Shown: positions 34,862-46,987, counted from the stretch's first letter. The stretch is DNA of 64,000 nucleotides from Dendrocalamus latiflorus (GCA_017311315.1 CM029627.1:51506797-51570796); one strand, 5' to 3'. The notes: generated by a model from the letters alone, not told the origin. Program-made: numbers and translations.

Positions 34862-35105
34862 GCCTGTTCTTTTCCTCCGAAGCTGGTGACTTTTGGCTTT
34901 TGCTACAGTACCTAACTTTCAAACGGAGTATTTTCTTAAGACGGGATCTATAAGTTAAACGATGTACACGTTAAAAGCCCAATATCTGTACAAGCTAAAA
35001 TCGCAAGTGAGTATCTCTCTTCGTAATATGTACCGTAAACAACCAAAATTCAAAATTTTCAACTAAAAGTTATAAATAGCAGTCGTAGCCAAACTGGCCC
35101 GCACT
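34862..35105. mobile_element. MITE-like repeat, family 2, copy 2
   Basis: It begins GGCCTGTTCTTTTCCTCC and ends AACTGGCCCG. It shares ACTTTCAAACGGAGTATTTT, TTAAGACGGGATCTA and CACGTTAAAAGCCCA with the copy at 35485. There is no coding capacity. Confidence 0.75.
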
Positions 35106-35484
35106 AGGGTACTGGCACACATTTCCAGCCTCCCTGACCAGTCTGCTGTACCTAACAAGTCTTGGATTCTTGCATGGATATTGCAAGCTCTGACCTGATG
35201 CTGCCTCGTGTCATAGGAAATCCAATGTGAGCACCCGCTGTATCATTTAAGCCTTTTCCTACCTCTCTTTCTTAATTTGATGGATACAATTAATAACGGA
35301 TACCTACAGCTAATCACCACATTCACAACGAAAAAGAAGTCCAAATGACCTGAGCCTGTGCGTTAGTGAGACATGGTTGGTAGCCATTAAGAGCGTGATG
35401 ATGCACATCATGTGCATCTAGGTCACAATCAAACGACTTCAGACCGGTTCTCACATGAGGGGTATCCTGACAGATTTTGGTCAT

Positions 35485-35725
35485 GTTCTTTACGGTTTCT
35501 AAAAACGACTTTTAGCTTTTACTATAGTACCTAACTTTCAAACGAAGTATTTTCTTAAGACGGGGTCTACAAGTTAATTGTAGTACACGTTAAAAGCCCA
35601 ACATCTATATCAACTAAAATCACAAACGAGTATCTCTCTCCGTAATCTCTGTCGTAAATAACTAAAATTCAAAATTTTCAGCTAAAAACCATGCATAAAC
35701 AACATCCATATCAAACAGGTCCTTT
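35485..35725. mobile_element. MITE-like repeat, family 2, copy 3
   Basis: A close relative of the preceding copy, in the same orientation about 620 bp away: ACTTTCAAACGAAGTATTTT, TTAAGACGGGGTCTACAAG, GTACACGTTAAAAGCCCAAC, AATTCAAAATTTTCAGCTAA. It ends AAACAGGTCC. Confidence 0.78.
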
Positions 35726-36002
35726 TTTCCCTGCCAGAAGCACATTGCAAAGAGGAAAGCAGGAGAACAGTAAATAAACCAAAATGCCCTATCTTGTCAA
35801 CAAAACCCTCACCCCTTTTCCAAGGTTTCTCTGGGAGCTATATGATCTGGCCCTCTCCTTGTTAGACAGGGAGGCTTTGATGTCAACATGCATGTGCCAC
35901 TAGTCCTCTGAAGTTCTGCTTGACAAGTACCCCTGCTAGCTACCAACTCGCAGCTACACATGCATGTATGGACATTCTCCTAGTCAGAGATATATATATA
36001 TG

Positions 36003-36134
36003 TGTACTATGCAGGGTGACATGCATGCAACTTTAGTTTGGTGATCTGTACTATGCAGGGTGACATGCATGCAACTTTAGTTTGGTGATCTGTACTATGC
36101 AGGGTGACATGCATGCAACTTTAGTTTGGTCTTA
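36003..36134. repeat. 44-bp tandem repeat, three copies
   Basis: TGTACTATGCAGGGTGACAT plus GCATGCAACTTTAGTTTGGT plus GATC starts at 36003, 36047 and 36091. The copies are identical. Each contains the palindrome ATGCAT. Confidence 0.95.
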
Positions 36135-36649
36135 TCTTTTTCTATCGAAGCTGGTGCCTGTGAAAATGATATGAGGCATATAATCAATGCAAACATGCTC
36201 AGAGCTAGCCTCCTTCTAGTTCCTGCAGGTTTCAAAGTTCACATTTGAGCCACTTGCGATCTCTGCCTTCCCTAGATGCCAAACAGGTAAACAACTATTT
36301 GTAGCTGCAATATTTAAGAAAAAGTTGTGAAAGGATGAAAGATGACTTGGCCGGTGACGATTATTAGAGATAGGGACAGAAGGCAGGACCTAGGACCAAG
36401 ATGCATTATTGGCTAGGGTATGATGACATGGTAGTTCCCATCTTGGATTCCCATCTCGTGGAAAACATAGGATTCATGCACAAAAAAGAAAGCAGAAATG
36501 AAAGCAAGGTAAGAAGGACAAAAGAGGCTGTTCAGAACCAAAGGACAGCTTTCTTTTTGATTTTGATTGAATTGCACATATGTATGTTCTCAAAAACATG
36601 CAAGGGCTTTCATCATAGCTACTACTATAAAAAGGTTCATCATAGATAG

Positions 36650-37016
36650 TTTAAAACCGTCATTACAGATGATTTCTGAACCGTCTGAATTTATGTATAT
36701 GTGATAATAGGTGGTTATCACAAACGGCTCTCAAACCGTCTATGATAATTATAACACCATATGGTTTTTTCGAAAAAAAACCATATGTGATATTTAAGTA
36801 TCACAGACAGTTCTTTAATATAGCCGTCTGTGATATATCAAGTATCACAGATGATTTTTCTAAAAAAAATCATTTGTGATATATCAAGTATCACAGATGG
36901 CTAATACCAAAAACCTCTTGTGATATGTCATATATCACAGACGGTTCTCGAACATAGTTGTTTGTGATATCTTCGATATCACAGATGTCTAATACTAAAA
37001 AACGTCTGTGATAGCT
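36650..37016. repeat. Sub-terminal palindrome array, left end of CACTA 2
   Basis: About eight decayed palindromes of the type ATCACAGACGG / CCGTCTGTGAT, with AT-rich centres such as TTTTTCGAAAAA. Divergence between units is high compared with the 1344-1555 array, so this element is older. Confidence 0.85.
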
Positions 37017-37369
37017 ATTTAAATTACTATATTATTTCCTATTTTTCAGCTAGCCTCAGGAAATTTTAACCATGCCCTCTGAAAACAAACAAACAAATTA
37101 CATATATAGCACACGACAATCATTACACAGATCTCAACTAAATGGTATACATTTGAATGAATTATTTAATTAAGCACAATTGAGTTTGTATCAAATGTTT
37201 CAACATCTAATCATCGCCGGGATAGAACTCTCCAATCTTATTTATGACCTCTGCTATCAAGAATTGGGAGAGCTTTCTTCGAATTTCAGCCAGTTTGTCA
37301 AGATCGATTGCACTTTTATCGAATTCCACGTACTATCGCTAGGAGTAGTGTTAAGTCATTAGCATATAT

Positions 37370-40168
37370 ATATTGATAATCACAAAATAATTATGGCAGG
37401 TTGACAAACCTCTGGATTATTTGTCTTAGCATCTATGATTTCCTCCATATGACGGCAAACGTAGAAGTCATATACGTTGTCCGGTAGCTGCTGGTGGTAC
37501 TGTAAAAATAGAATTACATATTTAGGTATTGTCAGTTCTAAAGGCATTATAATGAAGTGTGATATAGGATTGTTGTGTTGTAGCGGGTACCAGAAATTGC
37601 GTCCTTTGTCGCAGTGTGGCGCTAGATTCCTTGTGTCTCACTCCCCAGGAAACGTAAGCGCTGAACGACCTACATGATTCCAAAAGGTTAGCCTCGGCCA
37701 TTACAAATGAAGGGAAGACTACAATAGAGTTATATATGAAGAAAATGAGTTTACTTATCAATTATTTGTTGCACACATATGAAGTCGTGATTGCTCCTAA
37801 GTAGAGAATCAAGGTATATTACCTTGCTCCACTTTGGTACAATCACAATCAGAATCCAATGACCCCTAGTCATGTATGTCGCCACAGTAATTAATCCAAA
37901 GTTTATGTTGCGTATAAAGTACAAATGAAACTTGTTTGACAACTAGTGAAGCACTTACCCCTGGTTAAAGGGTACCATGATGTAGCTCTTATCACTGTGA
38001 GCAAGCAATCCCCTCGTTATGTAATCTTGGATGAATGATCCGTTATCGTTGATGGATTACTCAGAGACCAAGTGTGGGTCAAGGAAACCCACTAGTTCTC
38101 GCCGTCGCCAGACTTGTTGGATCATGAATCTATATATAAACAATGAGTTATGAATTTATCGGTATTACGTGAATGTAGAACTTGATTGTATGGTACACTT
38201 ATAGTGTCCAGCATCGTAGAAGTGAGGCATCGAGTTCGTCGAGGTTGAATAATAAGAATAAGTCTTCGAAGATCACGACGAAGTAGCCCGAGTCGTGAAG
38301 GAAATGCACCTCCGTGTATCTCACAGTGAATCCACTATGCTAGTTTGGATTCATGTTGGACCTCTGTTATACCATTATTCAAAGTTCCACAAACCAGTCC
38401 AAGGCTGGGTAATTGTGACTCGGGGACCAATGACACTCTGAGCATGAACTTCCATTCCCTAAGAGGCGCCTTAATCTTCTTCAATTTGGCCTTGGTGCCT
38501 CACTTGCGATACATTTTCGACGTTGCCTTCATAGGAGCCGATGCACTGGCCTTCTGAAGAGGAGCTTGAGGTAGGGTCATAGAGTGTTCTGTTTGATAGG
38601 CATGGTCATGTGGAGATCGCGTCACAGAAGGATACAGGGTGATGTCCCTCTTGGGCCACTGGGCGAATGTGTGGATGGCATCCCCTAATGTCATGATTTC
38701 TTTGTTTGGGGGTCTGTCCAGTGAAACAGCCTTGAAAACATCATTAATCATGTCCACCTGGACCTTCGCGAAGCTAGACCCTAGCTGGGCACCGTACACC
38801 AATGTCCCTAGCAGGCATACATACGCCAACCCTTGCCTAGTGTCAACGAGAATGGAGCCAAGAACCCTGATTCTGAGAATGCATGGCGTGGCCTCCTACA
38901 TAACGATACACGATAAGTTAAGTCATCCATCAGGTCTATCTATGTAGCATTTAAGATATGTACATTACCTGGATGTCGTCGATAGGTAAGTGAGCGTCAC
39001 TATGTTCAGAATGTGGTGCGGACGAGCAACTACTCCGATGTTCGGGGGACTGGGTATCATAATAACGGGGGTGGCTTGTGACTAGTTGCGGACTTCTCTT
39101 AGTTCTTTTCTCGAAGTGAGGCAATTATGTCCTTAAGTTTTGCATCAAAATCCCATTTCGTATTTCCCTCGCGCTCGGCCTTAGATCCCTTCCTACTCCT
39201 ATATGTCTCGGAGTCCTTTGGGAATCCATGCCTCCAAGATACGTAAACACCTAGGTCTCGTATGCCACCTAGGTGCTCCTTGTTTCCCAGGGTGATTGAC
39301 AGTATATCCCTCTCCCTGACTGCTTAGAAAGAGCCTTCGAAAGATTCGGTAGTCAATGTTCACCGCAAGAGGTAATCATATTATTTTAGACCCCATGAAG
39401 TTATAGACCTATTAATATATAGATAGTTTAACATATTTTACCAGGCGTTGGGATACTTCCTCATCTGCGGAATTTTTGAAAGAGGTGGCGCCCGAAGACA
39501 TAGTTGGTGGCCTCGCTCTTAACAAGTTTTAGGCGCGCTCGTTTGTGATCCCAGCAAATGGTAGGGAGGCCTCCGATCGGATTGAGACCTCATCCACCAT
39601 CCTCCATTGAGGGATTTTACCCGCGTACCCAGTGGCACCAAGTCTTTGGGGGGTGAGTGTTTCATGCTTGGATATCCTTGTGTGTCACACTTTACTGTTG
39701 AAATTCAGTCATCGTCTTCATCGGCACAAAGGCCTCCCATGTTTCTGGTGACACAAAAGGATACCTCGTGAAGGGCATGCGATCTTTGGTCATATACTGC
39801 ATGACAAGCATGCCCTTGATGGTCTTCCATGCTTTTTCCATTGCGAGGAGCGCATGCCATTGCACACATTCCTGGACTTCTACTGGGATCTCGAGCGAGT
39901 TTGAAATTACCATCCATAGCACATTTCTCTCGTCTTCTATCAAACCTTTCTAGTTTGCTATGGTGATGGGGACCTATTGTGTTCTGATTATCTTGTAGGT
40001 AGTCTGAAATGCTGTAACTACTTTCTTCGGTTGCAGAAGGACCCCATCCGAAGAGACCTCTATGATGGTCATTCGGCCCACTGGTCTTTTAGATACTCCT
40101 CTACCATGCTTAGTTACCCCAGTCTTCAGAGCGTCAGACCCATTCGATGACATCGACGATGATGACAT
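37370..40168 (-). pseudogene. CACTA second gene: TNP1/Ptta-like plus Ulp1-like protease remnant
   Basis: The N-terminal start is MSSSSMSSNGSDALKTGVTK (40168). After a frame change comes FTRYPFVSPETWEAFVPMKT, the plant Ptta/En-Spm (transposase_24) type motif, then RLGATGYAGKIPQWRMVDE in another frame. A middle part (38829-38500: AYVCLLGTLVYGAQLGSSFA) follows. The C-terminal part is a cysteine-protease (C48, Ulp1) fold: QDYITRGLLAHSDKSYIMVP, then RGHWILIVIVPKWSKVIYLD, which supplies the His and Asp of the triad. The final segment (QYHQQLPDNVYDFYVCRHME, about 37500-37440) should hold the catalytic Cys, but Tyr stands there. Several stops and frameshifts are present. Such Ulp1-like genes are common passengers of grass CACTA elements. 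Confidence 0.82.
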
Positions 40169-40719
40169 CTTCTTACAAGAAAAAACTAATTACAGTGAGC
40201 TGTGAGCATAAACGTGGGCACATGGTTGATCTTACAAGAAATAAGAACATCTGGCGATGTATATTATTGCTACAAGGTCTCTTTTCAATACTAACATCCC
40301 AAATCACGCAGCCAGTGTCTCACGTTCTATAGAATAAGTTATGGCTAGAGTCTCTTCCTCCTCATCATTCTCCGTGTTGGGCTTGGTTGTTATCTTAGAC
40401 ATAAGAGAACCTTTAGGCTTCCATGCCCTTCATTTACAAATGAAGGGTGCGACAGCTCAAAGATTCTTTTATACCTAAGACAGCAACTAAGTATAACACA
40501 CAGCATGATGAGAAGGAAGAAACAGTAGCTATAACATATTGTGTAGAACCTAACACACTAAAATGTGTGATTTGCCTTTCCAAATAGATCTTGTGGCAAT
40601 AACAAAGTGAATCACAGAGGACACTAGAGTATGTGATTTGGTTCATGCCCTTCAACTAAATTACTCCCTCCAATTTACTTAGAAACAATAGCTCCAACAA
40701 TTTATCTCTAAATTCATTC

Positions 40720-42506
40720 TGAGAGACCATGTGGTTATGACCCCATGCTTGTGATGAGTAATTGACAAGGCTTCTGGAAAGATTGAGTTTGGTTTGTGTG
40801 TTTTGTGCCACGATGGCATTTGGCTCAGTCGGGTTTGGTTAGTCGGTCTTGAGGCATATTCTTCTTCCCGATTGGTCGTTTGGGTAAATTTATGCCCAAG
40901 TATGATTCATTGATGCTATTTATGCTTACATGTGTCGAGCGGTGCTATGTGATATGTTTCTTATCTGTAATGGCTGCAGGACATCGAGGCGGAGTCGTGG
41001 CGAGGCACAGGATGATCGGACTAAGCGCAGGCGGTGCCGAGGTCAAAGCGGTCGAGGTGTGCTGAAGATGGCGCGGACTCGAGGTGTTTGCGAGACTTGG
41101 AAGGTAAGGAATGAGGAAGCTTCCCGGAAGGTGCAGGAGGGGCGTTTTGGTAAATACGCAAGGCTGCACTAAAGGAGGCGGATTTGGTTAGAGTTAGCGG
41201 GTAAAGCACTAAAGCTTAATGGGTAAAGAGATTTGTGAACCCATTGTGGAGGACTATAAATACATGCATGTCTCCTGTGGAGGTGATGACTTGTGAGAGG
41301 GGTTGATGGCTTTGGGAGTCTCTTTTTGCTTTGGGCTTTAGTGGTTGAGAGCAGTTGAAGTGTGCAGGGTTCTGTTGTGCTCTTGTTCCCTACGTGAGCT
41401 CTCTTCCAGGAGAAGCATGTAGCTTGTGCTCTCAATTCCAAGCGCGTATGGGGACTTAGAGATTGTAATCCTTTGTAATCTTGTATCTCTCTTCCTCATT
41501 ATCAATCCAGGATGGTTTTATTTGAGAAGGATTGACATATTGTGTTCTTTTGTGATGAGTTTCATTTTTGCCCTCTCTCTGTTCTTCTCTGCTGAGACTG
41601 TTTTTGTGGTGTTTTAGAAGTTTTTGTGTATGTTTCTTGATAGCTCTGTTATGGGAAGGATTTCTAGACTCCTTGGGCATTCCATTTTCAAGACTAAATG
41701 GAAGATTCATTGATTTCTTCTCTTTCCTTGAGCTTCGTCAAATGTTCTTCTTGTTCTTGGAAATCTAGGGTTTGGTGATGTTTTGATTTTCTCCTCTAAA
41801 GTTGGTGCACTGAGATGAGCATTTCAGTCCTAAGACTATTTCTTAGTTAATATCTTAATTTCATGGTCAAAGGATCAAAGTTTAGAGGGCAATTGGAGTT
41901 TTGGTGCTGCTCTCTGTATTTTATCAGGTGTTGGCTTAAATCTCCATTTCTTGTTCTATTGGTGAATCCTTTTGATTCCTAAGGTCTTATGGGTATTTAG
42001 TTTATGTTCTTGACCTTGTTGGCCAGGGAGAACAGATGCTCTTTTCAAATTGCTCAAGATTGTGCATTTCCTGCTTCTTATGTTCAAGTTTTCGGTCTGC
42101 GCAGCAATCAGCATTTTCTGCCGAAATCATGGGCGGTCAGACCGGCTGGACCACGGCGGTCAGACCGCCAACCCTAGCGGTCTGACCGGCCGGGTCTAAG
42201 CGGTCAGACCGCTCCCTCTTCACCGGTCAGACCGGTTGAGCGTAGGCGGTCAGACCGGCATCCTCATTGCGGTCTGACCGGCCTTAGGGATCTTTGGCTT
42301 CCTCCTTCTAGCTTCTGCTTTGCTTTCTAGTTCTTCTCTTAATTACCTGGTTTCTTGTGCTGTTCCTTGAGTAAGCATTTTATTCCTCCTTCATAGCTCT
42401 TTGTAGCTACCAGAAAGGAAACTTTTCGAGGTTATCTTTTTGGGGGTTATTTTTCAAGAATCAACATTCACCCCCCCCCCCCTCTGTTGCCGATTTCGAT
42501 CCATCA
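40720..42506 (+). mobile_element. Copia (Sirevirus-like) solo LTR, 1787 bp, nested in CACTA 2
   Basis: It begins TGAGAGACCATGTGG and ends with a C-run, CTCTGTTGCCGATTTCGATC and CATCA. Both flanks are CATTC (40715-40719 and 42507-42511), a perfect 5-bp target duplication. A TATA box (CTATAAATA, about 41254) is followed by AT-rich R/U5. Between 42125 and 42290 there are about nine CGGTCAGACCG or CGGTCTGACCG motifs. No internal region or second LTR lies at the site. The same family is present in reverse at 8400-9960. Confidence 0.95.
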
Positions 42507-42578
42507 CATTCCCTAGCTATTTTATCCCTAGCTATTCTCTAGCTACAAATACTACTCCGATTCGAACCAGGGGACATG

Positions 42579-42660
42579 TAAGAACATTCGGCGATGTATA
42601 TTATTGCTACAAGAGAATAGAAACAATAGCTCCAATAATTTATCTCTAAATTCATTTCCT
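42579..42660 (+). repeat. Duplicate of the sequence left of the solo LTR
   Basis: AAGAACATTCGGCGATGTAT plus ATTATTGCTACAAG (42579-42613) matches 40243-40275, and GAAACAATAGCTCCAATAAT plus TTATCTCTAAATTCATT matches 40680-40719. In the right copy the parts are adjacent; in the left copy 404 bp separates them. So part of CACTA 2 was already duplicated before the LTR landed, or 40276-40679 is a further insertion. Confidence 0.8.
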
Positions 42661-42687
42661 AGCTAGTTCATCTCTCAGCATGTATTT

Positions 42688-42780
42688 CTAACAAAAATAT
42701 GTTCTACTTAATAGAAAAAATATTGTCTAGATAGATCTAACAAAAATATGTTCTACTTAATAGAAAAAAATAATGTCTCA
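42688..42780. repeat. 49-bp tandem duplication
   Basis: CTAACAAAAATATGTTCTAC followed by TTAATAGAAAAAATA occurs at 42688 and again at 42737 with only small differences. Confidence 0.85.
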
Positions 42781-43122
42781 ACTTATTTCTACAATGATTG
42801 TTAGTGCGACAGAAAAGACGATGAAGCAAAAGGATGAAGCAAATCCATACCTTCGGCTGGAGCTAAGGCAATAGGAAGGAGAGACGATTGAACCAGGTGG
42901 GGCGACGGTGGATCCGACTAGGGCGATGGCAAAACCGGCAAGGGCGATGACGGATCTGGCTGAGGGCAATGGTGAGGTTGTCGATCTGGTTAAGGGCAAC
43001 AGTGAGCTAAGGCGATAGGGAGGAGAGGTGAGGAGGCAAAAGAATGTGTGGCCGAGTAAGTGAATGAGGGCGTAAACCCTAGCAGGGCACTACTTATAGG
43101 AGGAATTATCACATACGGTTCT

Positions 43123-44333
43123 TTAAAAGAACAACATAGTGCGCAGAGTGAAGTTCTCTCGTTTGTCTGCATCCCACACATGTGCCCTTTCGTTCCACAA
43201 TGTCACAAGATCTTCCACCAATTGTGCTAGGTACACATCAATATTGTTCCAGGTTGTTTCGGCCCTTGGATAAGTAGTGACATCAAAATGTACTTCCGCT
43301 TCATACACAGCCAAGGAGGAAGATTGTACATGCATACATTCATGGGTCAGGTGCTATGTCGGTTGCTCATATTACCGAAAGGATTCATTCTATCTGTATT
43401 CAACACAAACCTTATATTCCTCAGTTCTGCACCAAAGTCTACAAACATCCTATCGATGTTCCTCCACTGGGCAGAATCAGTAACGTGTCTTATCATTTCA
43501 TCTTTCTTACGCTCCTCTAAGTGCTAGTGCAGCAATCTTACATCTTTTCGGTTCAAAAATAAACGCTTCAAACGGGGAATTATAGACAGATACCACAACA
43601 TCTTAGCAAGAGGTCCTTACTTCACCTCGATGCCTTTGCAGTCATCAGAGTCATTTTTACGCTTGTATTGGGATGCTTTGCACACTGGACAAACATGTAA
43701 TTTTGCATACTCTTTACAGTAGAGGATACAATCATTCGGACATGCATGTATTCTTTCTACTTCCATTCCCAATGGACAAAGAATTTTCTTAGCATGGTAG
43801 GTGGTTCTCAGTAACACATTTCCCTCTTGAAGGATGTTCGCTAGGAGACCTAACAACACCGTGAAACTCTTGTCGGACAACCATTGCTTGCCTTCAATTT
43901 CAGCAGTTCAAGAATAGATGACTACCTTGTGTACTATGGCTCGCAGCCTAGGAACAAGGGCTTCTCTAGGTCCTCTATCAAGGCCTCGAATTTACCAAAC
44001 TCTCTCACTATAGTTTCCTTCTACATCGCATAGCATCTAATCTAGATTATCATCATACGACATATCCTCATCGAAAACATAGTCCACAACTGGCATACCG
44101 TTCTCTCCCTCAACACCTTCCTGTATATTCTTCTCTTCACCATGACTAGCCCAACATGTATACTCCTTTTTGAAACCCCTTCGAATCAAGTAAGCTTCGA
44201 TTTGCACTAAATTAGTAAACAACTTCAGATTATCGCAATTAATGTATGGACAGTACATATATTCCATCCCCTTCTTCAACATATTGCTCAGCCACTCATC
44301 TAAAAGCAGACATGCCATTAATATACTCTTCAC
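43123..44333 (-). pseudogene. CACTA TNP2-type transposase remnant (CACTA 2)
   Basis: The order on the minus strand is: transposase-associated domain (44333-44037; YMYCPYINCDNLKLFTNLVQ, LIRRGFKKEYTCWASHGEE); conserved segment (43880-43617; CPLGMEVERIHACPNDCILY, LHVCPVCKAS); then the start of the transposase_21 region (43500-43340; HVTDSAQWRNID..F, GNMSNRHST) and YLAQLVEDLVTLW...VWDADKREN (43335-43123). At least three frame changes and several stops are present. The rest of the catalytic domain and the DUF4218/4216 parts are lost. It is closer to the remnant at 56771-57640 than to the one at 2019-4019, since both carry GVEGEN/GVKGDN and DYVFDE/DYSFDE in the linker. Confidence 0.88.
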
Positions 44334-44814
44334 TCATATGGTTCTCAATGTATATCCAACTTCGGTCTATCTACACTACGCATGTAACAAATTAGTGTCA
44401 AATTGAATTATTAATGCTACTATAGCTAATTAACCAACCTAGCTACTTACACACACAATTGTCATTCACCTAGTAATAAATTATCCATATCTAAATTATG
44501 TAGCTAGCCACGTATTCATGAAGCAATATGCATGTATGTGTGTTTGTGTATAAAGCAAGAATATATTGAAGTAAACTTGGAGTACTGACCCATTCTTAAA
44601 TTGGAGCAAACTACCATCTCTCTCTATTATAAGGCATATAAGTTATTAGAAGTAAATACTAACCTCTAATCACCAAGAACAAATCAATCTATAAGCTAGA
44701 TCTACAAGCGGTATATTTTCACCAAACTCCCCAAAGCTGACCGCCTCCTTCAATGCAACGCAATGAAGACAGATCTGTCGAGACCACGTACGTTGGCTAT
44801 TTAATAACGTGGTG

Positions 44815-45180
44815 TATCTCAGACGGTTCCAACCACAAACCGTCTGTGATATGAAACTATCACAAATGATTTGTATTAATAACCGTCTGTAAACTTTCCC
44901 AGATGAATATTAATATGAACTGTCAGTGATTTCTGCCATTATCACAGACAGTTTGTATCAATAATCGTCTGTAAATTACCACAGATGGTTATTGATACAA
45001 ACCGTCTATAATGTTTTGCATTATCATAGACTATTTGTATTAATAGCCGTCTGTGAAAATATCACAAACAGTTATTCGTATGAACCGTCTGTCATAGTTG
45101 CGTATCACAGATAATACACGGTCACGTTTGTAAAATTGACTGTGATAATTACAGCTATAAACCGTCTGTGATGTAGCTAT
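44815..45180. repeat. Sub-terminal palindrome array, right end of CACTA 2
   Basis: About eight imperfect palindromes with CAGACGGTTC, CACAGACAGTTTGTATCAAT or CCGTCTGTGATA arms. The AT-rich centres (GTATTAATAAC type) are shared with the elements at 53.5 and 56.1 kb. Confidence 0.85.
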
Positions 45181-45209
45181 TCAATATAGCTTCTTTTGTA
45201 GTAGTATAG

Positions 45210-46839
45210 GTTCATAGCTCATGAGCTTAAGAACTTAATAACAACCATGTCTCTATACTTGGATAGTGCTTCGATGCTTTATTGAGAAACTTACGCTCTT
45301 CAGACCCAACTAATGGAAAGCGGTTTTGCGAGTTTACAAACCGGTACGTTAAGTTCTCATGTTCACAAACCTAAGTTGAAAACCTTTAGAAGTTAAAAGG
45401 AACTATGTATGCTTCAATTTTACTCTTTTTTGTCTTCAGTAAATATAGTAAATATGAAACTTACTCAATTAGAACAAATAAAGCAATAAACTCAATTCTG
45501 TGTACATCAAATGTGATTTGGATGCTCAAGCTAGGTGAGAGGGTAGATTGATTTCATAGCATGTAGTTGTTAATTATCATGAGAAGCTTCGGTGGATGAC
45601 TGGCCACCATATCGATGAGATGTGTTTGAGAGTGACAAGCAACCAAGCAAAAGTAACGAGGAGACTATTGCCGCTCGTTTGGGCTGTAATAAATTAATTT
45701 ATAGTTAAAATTATACTATAGCTGGCTGAAATTACACTGTAACTGATTGTAACTTATTTAGCGTAACTAAGTTTAAAAAATTTTAAAAATAAAAAACATA
45801 TTAGTCTATGACGGACAATGCAAATGAATACGAGAAAAAAGCCGGCAAAAAAGCTCAAAAAAAACCAAAAAACCAGATAAAGATAAAATTTAGGAATAAT
45901 GAAAAATAAGTCAGAAGCTCAAGCCGAAATGAGCGAGGAACTCTTGCTAATGATAGAGGCACCGTACTCCTATAACATTATTCAAGATTGTGTTATCAAA
46001 ATTTTCACAGTTCGATCATATATACACACTAAATTAAGGTATTCTAAAGACAATTAAGTTGTTATTATTAATTACCTAAACTCGCAATAAAAGCAAGCAA
46101 TTATATATTTCTCGCAAAAAGAAGCAAGCAATTATACACCACTTGTTTCCTCGGAAGGCAATATCGACTCATTTTTTTCACTTTATACATCACCAGTACA
46201 ACATATATGGTTTTGATTTTACAAAACTATTTTGGACCAAAAAGTAGTAAAAGGACTTCATAACTACATTAATTACATAAACTAATCTAGTAGGCTGAAA
46301 AATAAAAAAAATGGAAAAGTCTGTTTTTTAAATGCACAAACACATTAAAAAAATGGAAAATCGAGTCACACATATATCCAGTAGTGAGACACTTGGGCAG
46401 TAGCCAATTATATATCCATCAAAAGATAAAAATAAAGGCCAAACATAGAATAGTGTGAAACAAGGGTGGGAAATGTGGCCACACAGGTGATTGAGCCTAT
46501 AACGGCATATTACTGAAGTTTTATGTGTACCTGTTATTTAACAAAATGATAAATATTTATAGTAAAATTTGTTCTGCAGAAGAAATCTACTTAATTAGGT
46601 GGTATATGTAAGGATCGATATTCCCTACGTACATGAGTGCAGAAGACAAATAATCTAGAAGCTAATGACATCATAAATACCTCATGACATATATACAAGT
46701 ACATATGCCAGGTCTAGTAAAAAAATCAAACCCACATAAATAAACATACCCCACAACACTTTGTCTAATCACATTATCAACCAATAAAACCAATCTAGAT
46801 TTAAAAGAGAACAATAAGAAACCCAGGAAATGATATTTG
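45210..46839. other. AT-rich intergenic DNA upstream of the host gene
   Basis: It contains one MITE-like repeat (45680-45955, listed separately) and otherwise no coding or repeat signal. The last 200 bp are promoter territory of the gene at 46988. Confidence 0.5.
45680..45955. mobile_element. MITE-like repeat, family 1, copy 1
   Basis: It shares ordered motifs with 52690-52978 and 58245-58490: ACTGTAGCTGGCTGAAA, GGCTTATTTAGCATAA, AATACGGGAAAAAAG, GCAAAAAAGCT, TAGGAATAGTGAAAAATAAG. The ends CTCGTTTGGGCTG and CCGAAATGAGCGAG are roughly inverted. No transposase is encoded. Confidence 0.7.
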
Positions 46840-46847
46840 TATATATA
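46840..46847 (+). promoter_or_regulatory. TATA box of the 46988 gene
   Basis: TATATATA lies about 140 bp before the start codon, followed by a C/A-rich leader (CACACACAAACACATCC), typical of a plant core promoter and 5' UTR. Confidence 0.6.
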
Positions 46848-46987
46848 CCCTACCACACCATGACCATGCCAAGATCACACACACAAACACATCCATATAT
46901 CATCTCCTCATCATCCCTTTCCCTCTTGTCTAAACCCAAAACCCAAACAACACGGACACAAAGCAAAACAACGCAAGCACGTCATAT

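Larger units (their letters stand above)
36620..45206 (-). mobile_element. CACTA element 2, about 8.6 kb, carrying a nested solo LTR
   Basis: The left end reads TACTACTATAAAAAGG (36620). The right end, reversed, reads TACTACTACAAAAGAAGC (45206). Both have lost the first C of CACTACTAC. CAGACGG-type palindromes fill 36650-37016 and 44815-45180. Inside, both genes run on the minus strand in the usual order: a TNP2-like remnant (44333-43123), then a TNP1/Ulp1-like remnant (40168-37370). The solo LTR at 40720-42506 is nested between them. No 3-bp target duplication is preserved. Uniting the two halves as one element is an inference from order, orientation and ends. Confidence 0.75.
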
